Assembly: GCA_021796135.1 (NCBI GenBank)
Contig: JAJYOQ010000060.1
Span: 1-13,957 of the forward strand
Direction of reading: 5' to 3'
Length of the DNA: 13,957 nt
Source: Bacteroidota bacterium
GTDB taxonomy: Bacteria > Bacteroidota > Ignavibacteria > Ignavibacteriales > Ignavibacteriaceae
A program made the position numbers and the translations under genes. How positions within the stretch are numbered: position 1 is the first letter of the stretch; every line of letters starts with the position of its first letter. The notes under the pieces were generated by a model. The model was not told where the DNA came from and searched no databases. It saw only the letters and a program-made list of their open reading frames with translations. Below, piece by piece: positions 1 through 7,647 of this stretch.

Positions 1-2505
1 AACATTAGAATAATTATCTTTCAAACTTATTATAAAAGTATTTTCATCCTTTTGGTAAGCAGAAAAGTATATTTTTTTTGTCTTAGCCAATTGGATAATT
101 AACTTAGTCAAAGCCGATATCAAAGTCTTAAATTTCTCTTTATCAGTTTCAAATCCTAATGAAGAAGAAATCTTTCCATAACTAAATTCTATCCCTCTAG
201 TTTTTGAAATATCTTTTATTTCATCTTGAACAGAGTCAATAATTTCCGTTATCTGAACATTTTGGAATTTTAATTCAACATTTTCACTCGACAACCCGGT
301 AAATTCTATTACCGAATTCATAGTTGATAATAGCCGGGTTCTGTTTTGATTTATAAAATCTATTGCTTCTAATTGTTCGTTAGAAGGATTTTCTAAACTT
401 TCTTTTAATTCCTGGACAAAGCCCAATATTACATTGATAGGGGTTAAAATCTCATGGAATAAATTAGTCAGAATTGGCTGTGAAAGAGAAGAAGACTTAT
501 CCCCTTCTTTTTTAGAAGCAGAATCACCGGTTAAAATTTTAACAGAATTATCTGATAAATTTGAAATTTGCTCTTTAATTATCCTTATAATTATTACAAA
601 GGAATCGATATTGGAATTATAATCCAGGATAGGAGTAGCAGTAATATTTGATTCAAGGGAATCTTCTCCATTCTTTTTTAATGAAGCTTTTAAGACAATA
701 GGTTCTTTAAGATTCGATTGGAAAATTGAAGAGTTTACATTACCTCTATCGTCATCCACAAATAGAGCTGCAAAGGAAGTTCCTTCAAGTTGAGATAAAG
801 GAGAGTTGAGTGTATTTTCAACCGAAGAATTTATATAGGATATAAATCCCGATGCATCGGTAATAAATAATAAATCATCTGTATTGTCAAATGCAGATTT
901 GAAAATTTGTTGTTTCTTTTCGCTTTCAAGCTTTTCAGTAACATCCCGGATTATGTTAAAATGAGCATCCTTATCATTATAATTAAAAGATAATTTACTG
1001 ATCTCGACATAGACAAATGATCCGTTCTTTTTCTTTTGTTTAAAAGGACCAGTAAATTTACCAAAAGTAGTTGAAGCGCTTGACGATTCTAGTAATGTCT
1101 GGATATCTTCTGCTGTATATAAATCAGTAAGATCCATCTGCATAAATTCATTCTTGCTATAGCCGTAAAGAGCCAAAGCAGCTTCATTAACTTCAATGAA
1201 TCTCAGGTTTTCCGTATCATAAATAAATATAGGTTCCGGATTACCTTGTATAATTAGATCAAACATCCTGCCTCTATTTTTAATTATTAGGGTAAAATCA
1301 TCAACGGTCTGACTTTTTTCAATAAAAGCCCATATTCCAAACAGTTGATCATTATTATCAATTATTTTATTTAATTTTAGATCAAATTTAAATCTTCCTT
1401 GTTCAAATTCTATTATTTCCTTAGTAATATCAATTGAGATATTGTCTAAAGGAGATTTAATGAATTCTTCTATTTTTTGGACAACATTTTCGGGAAGCGC
1501 TTCATTAAAACTAAAATTTCTAAAATCATTTTTATTGACTGAAAATAATTTACAAAATTCTTTGCTTTGATGCCTAATTATTCCGTCTTTATCAATAAAA
1601 CAAATCGCATCATTAATACCCTGGAGAATATTAATTTCAGATGAAATCCAGTTAGATTTTATAATTTCAGGGTTAATTTGTTTTATTTTTTGAACGATAC
1701 CAATAGTTGCGATAATATTATTTTCAGAATCAATAATAGGGGAAAAAATAGTTTCGGTACTTTCTAAAGAGGGGGAATTAAAAATGGATACTCCATCAAT
1801 AACTATACTTTTCCCGGTTTCTTTTATATAATTTTCAATTGAGGTAAGGAAAATTTTTAGATATGAAGGTACATAGGATTCAAAATCCTTCCCTTCCAAC
1901 TGTGCATTAGTAAGTCCAATGATTTTTGAAAGGCTTTGGTTAGCCACAACAAATTTTCCATCTTCATTTTTTATCCAGAATAAATCTTCTGATAAATTTA
2001 TTTTAGATAGAATCTTCTCTTTACCTATAAAAGTAAAAGGATAATTAGAATTTAACTCATATAATACTTCTAATATGATTTTGTCATTTATCATATTAGG
2101 CAAGTCATTTAATTTAGATCTAACCTTAGTTTTCCCCGCAAGACCTAATTTCAGGTCATTTGGTTTAATGAAACAGAAGATAAAAGTTTCATCGTCATTT
2201 TTAAAAGTATTGACAGTAATATTAGCGCTAAAGGAATTTTCGTTAACAAGAGAGATAAGACACTCTTCCGATACTTGCTTCCCTTTTTGAAATGCATTCT
2301 CGATTAAATCATTAAATATTTTTGCAAAAGATTCTAAGAATAAATCAAATAAATTTTCTTCAATCTTCTTTATTCCTAAAAGATTTGAAGCTTCTTCATT
2401 AAAAGAAAGAATATTCCCATTCTGATCAAAAGCTATGAACGGGAATTTCGAATTTTCTTTTAAAGAATTTAGAAAAGTAATATTTAGCTTGCTTCGAGTA
2501 AACAA
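1..2505 (-). CDS. Multi-PAS sensor histidine kinase, C-terminus cut by window edge; degenerate ATP-binding boxes
   Basis: A continuous open frame of 835 codons runs off the left edge. No membrane segment or signal peptide is visible, so it is predicted cytoplasmic. About five PAS-like domains precede the kinase, at roughly residues 16-118, 165-275, 288-395, 404-515 and 530-650 (for example FIAFDQNGNILSFN and PIFIYDTENLRFIEVNEAA). A HisKA domain follows with a good H-box, FHEILTPINVILG, His about 684. The ATPase domain begins near 755 but is unusual. The N-box region (796-808, ISALTKLIIQLAK) lacks the conserved Asn, and the G1 position (830-835, DNYSNV) keeps only the Asp of DxGxG. The start is chosen as TTG at 2505, because no ATG occurs in this frame until near residue 138; an ATGATG at 2515-2510 is out of frame. 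The gene lies 38 bp after the FN3 lipoprotein and may be its operon partner. The fold call is firm; kinase activity is doubtful. Confidence 0.85.
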   Translation of the reverse strand, partial: MFTRSKLNITFLNSLKENSKFPFIAFDQNGNILSFNEEASNLLGIKKIEENLFDLFLESFAKIFNDLIENAFQKGKQVSEECLISLVNENSFSANITVNTFKNDDETFIFCFIKPNDLKLGLAGKTKVRSKLNDLPNMINDKIILEVLYELNSNYPFTFIGKEKILSKINLSEDLFWIKNEDGKFVVANQSLSKIIGLTNAQLEGKDFESYVPSYLKIFLTSIENYIKETGKSIVIDGVSIFNSPSLESTETIFSPIIDSENNIIATIGIVQKIKQINPEIIKSNWISSEINILQGINDAICFIDKDGIIRHQSKEFCKLFSVNKNDFRNFSFNEALPENVVQKIEEFIKSPLDNISIDITKEIIEFEQGRFKFDLKLNKIIDNNDQLFGIWAFIEKSQTVDDFTLIIKNRGRMFDLIIQGNPEPIFIYDTENLRFIEVNEAALALYGYSKNEFMQMDLTDLYTAEDIQTLLESSSASTTFGKFTGPFKQKKKNGSFVYVEISKLSFNYNDKDAHFNIIRDVTEKLESEKKQQIFKSAFDNTDDLLFITDASGFISYINSSVENTLNSPLSQLEGTSFAALFVDDDRGNVNSSIFQSNLKEPIVLKASLKKNGEDSLESNITATPILDYNSNIDSFVIIIRIIKEQISNLSDNSVKILTGDSASKKEGDKSSSLSQPILTNLFHEILTPINVILGFVQELKESLENPSNEQLEAIDFINQNRTRLLSTMNSVIEFTGLSSENVELKFQNVQITEIIDSVQDEIKDISKTRGIEFSYGKISSSLGFETDKEKFKTLISALTKLIIQLAKTKKIYFSAYQKDENTFIISLKDNYSNV

Positions 2506-2543
2506 TTTTCATCATTTTTATTAATTAAGTTAAATATCTCAAA

Positions 2544-3557
2544 TTAATTTGAGGGTGTTTTAACATAGATATCAGGTGACCATGAAGAATCGGAGCTGGA
2601 AATAGCTTTAATCCTATAATAATAATCAGTTGAAGGAACTAGTCCACTAGTACTATCCGTATATTGAGTATAATTTCCATTTATGTTCGCAATGACAGTA
2701 TAACTTGACCAGCTGTATCTTTTTTCGACTCTATAATAATTTATCTGCGGACCATTATAATTCCAAGTAATTAAAATTGAATTTGCGGAAGTAGCTTTTG
2801 CAACAACATTAGTAGGAGGAGGGATTGATCTTAAAGAACCATCTCCTCCGGTAGATAAAATAGCGCTGAATGCTGAAGTCCCAAGTTTATTAATTCCTCT
2901 AATTTTATAGTAATAAATTGTAGTATCTGAAGTGAGATTATCATTTATGTTAAAGGAATTAGGAGAAGCGACAAGATGAATTTGGAACGAGCCGTAAAAG
3001 CCATCTTTACGCCAGATTTCATATCCCGGAGCAGTACCAATTGATGAATCACTCCAAGAAAGGTTTATAGAATTATTCGACAATGTCGTAAAGGATAAAT
3101 TATATGGAGGATATGGAGGTGTTCTAATTTCAGTAACTAATAAATTTTTTATCGTATCGCTTCGTGCAGAGCCGCCATCCTTATCATAGTATATTAAATA
3201 GAAGCTAATTGTAGAGCCTATAAGTGTAGAGTCCAGGCTTAATACAATAGTAGGCTGTGATCCATTACTATTGGCAGGAATCCATTTATGAATTACTCCA
3301 TTTACATACAATTCCAAAAAGTCAATCCCAGTATCTTTTGTTAAATTATAGCTAATAACATTTCCTGTATATCCTACTGAATCATTAGAAACAGGAGAAG
3401 TAATAGTAATTTTTAATTTACTAGCAGAAGAGGCAGCACTAGTATCTGCAGCAGTACTAGATGATGAATTTGGATTAATAAACAAATCAGTACAGCCAAA
3501 TAGAAAAATTGCAAGTATAAATGAAGTGAAATAACTATATATATTTTTATTTTTCAT
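2544..3557 (-). CDS. Lipoprotein with Ig-like and two fibronectin type III domains
   Basis: The 337-residue product starts with a lipoprotein signal peptide: a Lys-rich N-terminus, a hydrophobic core and the lipobox LFGC with Cys22. A Ser/Thr/Ala-rich linker (about 30-47) follows, typical of a flexible spacer after a lipidated Cys. Residues about 48-145 look like an Ig-like beta-sandwich (TITSPVSNDSVGYTGNVISY). Two FN3 repeats follow at about 148-236 and 246-335, each with the usual Trp in strand B (INLSWSD, ILITWNY) and the Tyr-rich strand pattern YYYKIRGIN / YYYRIKAIS. No catalytic motif is visible. Such proteins usually bind glycans or proteins at the outer membrane. In this cluster it could hold the exported polysaccharide at the surface, but that is inference from context. 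It starts 27 bp after the NodB-like gene. FN3 assignment is firm; function is unknown. Confidence 0.85.
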   Translation of the reverse strand: MKNKNIYSYFTSFILAIFLFGCTDLFINPNSSSSTAADTSAASSASKLKITITSPVSNDSVGYTGNVISYNLTKDTGIDFLELYVNGVIHKWIPANSNGSQPTIVLSLDSTLIGSTISFYLIYYDKDGGSARSDTIKNLLVTEIRTPPYPPYNLSFTTLSNNSINLSWSDSSIGTAPGYEIWRKDGFYGSFQIHLVASPNSFNINDNLTSDTTIYYYKIRGINKLGTSAFSAILSTGGDGSLRSIPPPTNVVAKATSANSILITWNYNGPQINYYRVEKRYSWSSYTVIANINGNYTQYTDSTSGLVPSTDYYYRIKAISSSDSSWSPDIYVKTPSN

Positions 3558-3584
3558 AATTCGGCATAATTACCAATTTAAATA

Positions 3585-5474
3585 TTAAGCCTTCGGTAAG
3601 GTATAGTCTAAATAGTAAGTTCTGGATTCGCCTTTATTCAAATCATCGATATAAAGGAATACAATATGATTTTTGCTATCGTATTGCAGATGTGCTTCTT
3701 TAGTACCAATAACTTCGGAACTAAGATTTAAATTTTCTGCAGATTCATTCAAATTAATTTGAATAACAAGATTACTTACGCTTTGAACTCCCGGATTGGA
3801 AACAGTCAACGCAACTCTGGATTCCCCTCTTTTAGAAACATTAACTTCAATATAATTTCTTCTAGCCCACCAATTTTCAATTTCAGCACCAGTTGCAATC
3901 CAAAAGTTTTTCTTTTTAAGGTCATCGATTACTTTTTTTACTACACCTATATTTTGAGATGTAAGCTGGTAATCATTGTGTAATTTTAGAACATACAGCC
4001 CGCCTTCAAAAAGTATTCTATCTAAATCCTCCTGATAAGTATAAAATTGGAAATCCGGATCAGTCAAGTTATAATCCCGTATGATTTCATAATCATCTTT
4101 AGCAGTTTTGCTCATTCCAATAATTATACTATCACCTCGAATAATTGCTTTAGGGACGGATCTATCCGTAAGTGAATCGGAAATTATATATTTATACCTG
4201 GCTTTGATCAAAGCTTTTATTGATTCCTGATTGTAAATTCCGTAAAACGGAAGAGCCCCGATAACTGGCGAGCTAATTATGGATTCTAAAGTTGATTTAG
4301 CATTAGCTAGTTTCTTATACTGTGTACTAAAATCATAAAGTGAATTAACAGTATCATTAACACTGGAAAGATAGCCAAGGTCAATAAGAGCGCCGACCTC
4401 TCCGTAATGAGAAATAGATTGAATTAAGCCCCTATTTCGAATGGCTAGACCTGGATCAACAAAAAAAGTAGCGTTAACTTTTTCCGAATTAAGAACTCCT
4501 AACAGATTTCCGACATTAGCACCACTTGACAGTTGAGAAACAATCATCGCAGCTGCGCTATAATTAAGAGGCCAATCCTTTATAAAAGCTATCGGCTGAT
4601 AAGACAGCCAAGCCATACTATTTGAGAATAACCGATCAAAATTTATATAGTCAGATTGTTCGCCGATAATGGAATTGATTTCAAATCCCATCCAAACAAA
4701 TCTACCTTTGCGATAATTTCCATAAACAATTCCTGCACTTTTTTTTATTTCTTCCCTTGTTAATCCATCTTGCAATCGGTAATTGTACCAGAAGCTGACC
4801 TGAGTAGTTCTTGGGTCCAATACTTCGGCAGAAATCGGTCGATCCCAAGTTGCAACGTTTAATGGATAACCGGCTGGGATATTAGCAGTAATAGGTAAAC
4901 CGCCTCTTAATGTATGTATTTTTGTTTCTTCATCATGAGAAATTTCTTTTGTGAAATTTATACCAAATACTTCCGAGAAAAAACTCCAACCTCTCCATTT
5001 TCCATCTTCTGAATAAGAAGCTGTCCCGCTGGTGGCAAATACACTTCCGCCGCCGGATATATATTTTTTCAATTCCGAAATTTCTTTATCGCTTAGAGAT
5101 CTTGATCCTGGTAAAACCAAAACCTTATATTTTGATTCCATACCAAGCTCAATAGTTGAATCTGCAATAATATCAAATTTGTACCCTTCATCAGTTAAAA
5201 TCTTTTTCCATGTATTGATATTATCAGTAAGCCAGGTACTTCCCTGAGGGAGCATATTTTCAGTATATTTTGAATACAAAATTGCAATATTTGCTTTATT
5301 GCCTTCAAAAGCATTCTTTAGTGATTTTTCATTAGGGATTAGCTCAGCAGCATTAAAACTGCCAAAAATTCCATGTAAAATAAATAAATATATTAAGGTA
5401 GCACCAACAAGAATTATTAATCCACTAAAAACAATAACTAATTGATTAATTCTTCCACGTTTGGCGGATTTCAT
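3585..5474 (-). CDS. Membrane-anchored GATase-like plus NodB-like polysaccharide deacetylase-fold protein, probably catalytically inactive
   Basis: The ATG at 5474 shares ATGA with the stop of the preceding gene, the usual arrangement for translational coupling, so it is preferred over the GTG at 5480. The product is 629 residues. A basic N-terminus (KSAKRGR) and one membrane span (about 12-37) should place the rest in the periplasm. Residues about 60-290 resemble the class I glutamine amidotransferase/beta-galactosidase-trimerisation fold (YKVLVLPGSRSLS, ISGGGSVFATSGT). Residues about 295-540 match a NodB-type deacetylase barrel by KVNATFFVDPG and the late GGLYVLKLH strand. The metal-binding motifs are missing: the FDDG position reads like LSSG, and the HxxxH position reads GEVGALIDLG. 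A C-terminal beta-sandwich-like domain (about 540-629, RVALTVSNPGVQSVSNLVIQ) ends the protein. In context it may bind or guide the polymer, in the place of PgaB or PelA. Loss of deacetylation is inferred from the motifs. Confidence 0.82.
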   Translation of the reverse strand: MKSAKRGRINQLVIVFSGLIILVGATLIYLFILHGIFGSFNAAELIPNEKSLKNAFEGNKANIAILYSKYTENMLPQGSTWLTDNINTWKKILTDEGYKFDIIADSTIELGMESKYKVLVLPGSRSLSDKEISELKKYISGGGSVFATSGTASYSEDGKWRGWSFFSEVFGINFTKEISHDEETKIHTLRGGLPITANIPAGYPLNVATWDRPISAEVLDPRTTQVSFWYNYRLQDGLTREEIKKSAGIVYGNYRKGRFVWMGFEINSIIGEQSDYINFDRLFSNSMAWLSYQPIAFIKDWPLNYSAAAMIVSQLSSGANVGNLLGVLNSEKVNATFFVDPGLAIRNRGLIQSISHYGEVGALIDLGYLSSVNDTVNSLYDFSTQYKKLANAKSTLESIISSPVIGALPFYGIYNQESIKALIKARYKYIISDSLTDRSVPKAIIRGDSIIIGMSKTAKDDYEIIRDYNLTDPDFQFYTYQEDLDRILFEGGLYVLKLHNDYQLTSQNIGVVKKVIDDLKKKNFWIATGAEIENWWARRNYIEVNVSKRGESRVALTVSNPGVQSVSNLVIQINLNESAENLNLSSEVIGTKEAHLQYDSKNHIVFLYIDDLNKGESRTYYLDYTLPKA

Positions 5475-5989
5475 CTCCACTTCAAGGCTCCAGATTTTTT
5501 ATCATCTTTAGCAGGTACATATCCATCAGCAGTATATTTCATAAATTTTGAATCAATAGTTTGCTTTTCTTCCTGGGTTAATCCAGTACTTTTAGCCGTT
5601 TCACCGTTTCTTTGCTGCCTAGGGTTAACATTCGAATTTGGTTGTGTTTGATTCGAGAAACCGCTATAAGGCTGTGGACCAGGAGTAAATCTTTGCTGTT
5701 GACCCTGGATACCATTTCTTTGCTGAACAAAAATTGGCTGTCTTTGAAATGCTGCTTGTTGTTCGACAAAAACCGGTTGAGGGATAATTCTTTCACCGGG
5801 CGCAGGCTTTTGAGAAGGAGCTGCCACCGGAGTTACTAATTCTGCTTCAATTTCAGAAGGCTCTTTAGACGTAGTTTGAGAACCTTTTCTTTCTCTTACC
5901 TTATAGAGAATATAAGCACCAATAGCTAACAAAAAAGTGCTTATTGTAGCAACTAGAATTATTGTTGATAGAATCGGAATCAGTTCCAT
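5471..5989 (-). CDS. Small single-span membrane protein with Q/P-rich tail and conserved-looking C-terminus
   Basis: The 172-residue protein is not a family I recognise. Residues about 5-28 form one hydrophobic span. The sequence after it, YKVRERKG, is strongly basic, so the positive-inside rule predicts N-out/C-in with the long tail in the cytoplasm. Residues about 40-135 are low complexity, rich in Gln, Pro and Asn, with an imperfect internal repeat QPVFVEQQ (71-78) and QPIFVQQR (84-91). The last 35 residues are charged and look like a short helix plus tail (TQEEKQTIDSKFMKY), possibly a docking peptide. An AAGGTG stretch lies about 5 bases before the ATG, one of the few Shine-Dalgarno-like signals here. 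It starts 25 bp after the synthase and overlaps the next gene by 4 bp. Its place beside a synthase recalls small accessory subunits such as BcsF, but there is no sequence evidence of homology. Confidence 0.75.
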   Translation of the reverse strand: MELIPILSTIILVATISTFLLAIGAYILYKVRERKGSQTTSKEPSEIEAELVTPVAAPSQKPAPGERIIPQPVFVEQQAAFQRQPIFVQQRNGIQGQQQRFTPGPQPYSGFSNQTQPNSNVNPRQQRNGETAKSTGLTQEEKQTIDSKFMKYTADGYVPAKDDKKSGALKWR

Positions 5990-6014
5990 AGTACACCTTG
6001 TATATAAATTATAA

Positions 6015-7415
6015 TCACGCTTTTACACCTACACGTTCCAGTTTACCCCATGTCATTTTAATACCTAAAAATTCTTCGACAGTAGACATTGCTTTACAGA
6101 CATCAATAATTAAAATAAAAAACATTCGGTAAATTAAAGAATAACCTACAAGACGATACTCCTCTTTTTCTACAGCGACACAATAGAGTGCGGTAACAAG
6201 ATCAAGAAGACCTAAACTAGCCCACCAAAAGAAAATCAAAGAAGAAAATCCGAATGCAAGAGCTGCAATAATGAAAAATAAGTTAGCCGCAATATTCATA
6301 AAAGGCCAAATTAAGGATTCAAAGAACATTGACCAAAGGACAAAGGAGTCACCAAAGTTTATACTAGGATTAATTAATAATTTTTTGTGTTTTTTAATGG
6401 ACTGCAGAATTCCTCTTGTCCATCTATATCTTTGTTTTAACAATTGTTGAAGCTTAGCAGGTGCTTCAGTGTATGAAATAGAATTAGGTTCGTAATAGAT
6501 TTTCCAACCATTCGCTAAGATTTTTAGAGTTAAATCAGCGTCTTCAGCAAAAGTATCGCTTGAATAATATCCAGCTTCTTCTAATGCTTTTTTTCTAAAT
6601 AATCCAATCGGACCAGGAATAATATTTACTAATTTCACAAAACTTTGTGCGCTTCTCGCCATATTAAGACCTTCAATATATTCAAGAGCCTGAAGATCCG
6701 TAAAAAATTTTCCCCGATTCAATACTTTAACATTTCCGGCAACAGCACCGATTTCTCTATTAACAAAATGTCTAACAGCAAGTTTAACTGAATCAGGTGA
6801 AAGTTGTGAATCGCCGTCCATGCATAACACAATTTCAGCCTTAGAAAAGCGAATGCCTGCATTTAGAGCTTTAGCTTTCCCACCATTAGGTTTATTAATC
6901 AATGAAACTTTGATATCCGAGTATTTACCTTTTTGATAACCGACTAATGTTTCGGCAACTTCTTTTGTTTTATCACTCGAACCATCATTTACAATAATTA
7001 TTTCATAATTATTATAATCCAAATCCAATAAAGATGTTATTGAACCTGCTACAACTTTTTCTTCGTTGAAAACGGGTACGATAATCGAGACAAATGGAAA
7101 ATATCCCGATTCCGGGGAAGAATAAGTATATTCATTTATATAAAGATAAGCTAACGCTAAAATTGTAAAGTATCTGAAAAGCAGTATAAATAAGAAGATT
7201 ACGAGTGCAACGATTGTAGTATATTCGATAAGAGAGCTAAAGTCGAGAACAGTTCGAGGAAGGATAAATATGATTAAAATTATCAAAAAAAGAGATGTTA
7301 TACCGCTTAAGATTATTCTACGAAGCAGACTTTGAGGATTAACCTGTTCGCTTTCCAGCTTTTCACGGTTATCCAGAGTTATCATTGTCTTTTTTACTTC
7401 TTGATTTGTTTTCAT
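6015..7415 (-). CDS. Processive family-2 glycosyltransferase (polysaccharide synthase, PgaC/NodC/BcsA-like)
   Basis: The 466-residue protein has two N-terminal membrane segments (about 30-52 and 63-92), a cytoplasmic GT-A domain (about 105-335) and three or four C-terminal segments (about 358-440). All processive GT2 landmarks are visible: VSIIVPVFNEE (109-119), VNDGS with Asp144, MDGDS with Asp200 and Asp202, the catalytic-base motif AEDAD (290-294), and Q(Q/R)xRW as QRYRW (328-332), which marks polymerising enzymes. The segment IPGPIGLFRKKAL resembles poly-N-acetylglucosamine, hyaluronan and chitin synthases. No PilZ domain follows, so c-di-GMP would not act on it as on BcsA. It probably makes and extrudes a beta-linked glycan from a nucleotide sugar; the sugar and linkage cannot be told from sequence. 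A 232-bp gap separates it from the export gene upstream, while the next gene follows after 25 bp. Confidence 0.93.
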   Translation of the reverse strand: MKTNQEVKKTMITLDNREKLESEQVNPQSLLRRIILSGITSLFLIILIIFILPRTVLDFSSLIEYTTIVALVIFLFILLFRYFTILALAYLYINEYTYSSPESGYFPFVSIIVPVFNEEKVVAGSITSLLDLDYNNYEIIIVNDGSSDKTKEVAETLVGYQKGKYSDIKVSLINKPNGGKAKALNAGIRFSKAEIVLCMDGDSQLSPDSVKLAVRHFVNREIGAVAGNVKVLNRGKFFTDLQALEYIEGLNMARSAQSFVKLVNIIPGPIGLFRKKALEEAGYYSSDTFAEDADLTLKILANGWKIYYEPNSISYTEAPAKLQQLLKQRYRWTRGILQSIKKHKKLLINPSINFGDSFVLWSMFFESLIWPFMNIAANLFFIIAALAFGFSSLIFFWWASLGLLDLVTALYCVAVEKEEYRLVGYSLIYRMFFILIIDVCKAMSTVEEFLGIKMTWGKLERVGVKA

Positions 7416-7647
7416 TACAAATTTCTTTATAAATTAAGTCTTTTTTCATAAGGATTCAACAATAGTGCCATTAATAATACTAATTCTTTTATCAATTTCA
7501 ATGTGAGATAAATTAGATATGTAACAGATCAAGATAATATTTTATTGCTGTATCAAAATAGTCCATTATTTTAATCGGCACTAAATATTTATATTTTAAG
7601 ATCTTAATAGGAGTAAAAAACTATTTAGAGGCAGTAATTTTAATTTT
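7416..7647. other. Intergenic gap inside the operon between exporter and synthase
   Basis: At 232 bp this is by far the longest gap inside the minus-strand cluster apart from the 146 bp after the GH9 gene; the other neighbours are 13-38 bp apart or overlap. It is very AT-rich. It holds a weak 6-bp AT-only inverted repeat (7555-7572) and an 18-codon minus-strand ORF (7566-7513) that I do not regard as a gene. An internal promoter for the synthase half is possible, but no clear element was found. Confidence 0.35.

Noticed and set aside
434..622. Plus-strand ORF of 62 codons
   Set aside because: It lies opposite the histidine-kinase frame, which carries clear PAS and HisKA motifs; low-complexity product with no recognisable features.
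2075..2290. Plus-strand ORF of 71 codons
   Set aside because: Antisense shadow of the first PAS region of the histidine kinase.
3585..5474. Calling the NodB-like protein an active polysaccharide deacetylase
   Set aside because: The Asp-Asp and His-x-x-x-His metal-binding motifs cannot be found at their expected positions.
5442..5839. Overlapping ORFs on both strands around the small membrane protein (5442-5651 +, 5578-5796 -, 5612-5839 +)
   Set aside because: The 5471-5989 minus frame has a membrane span, a Shine-Dalgarno-like leader and a coupled stop/start; the others are chance frames in Q/P-rich coding DNA.
7513..7566. Minus-strand 18-codon ORF beginning MDYFDTAIKYYL in the exporter-synthase gap
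   Set aside because: Too short, no ribosome binding site, in very AT-rich DNA; no evidence of translation.
7555..7572. AAAATA/TATTTT hairpin with a 6-base loop
   Set aside because: AT-only 6-bp stem with no T-run; expected by chance in this base composition.
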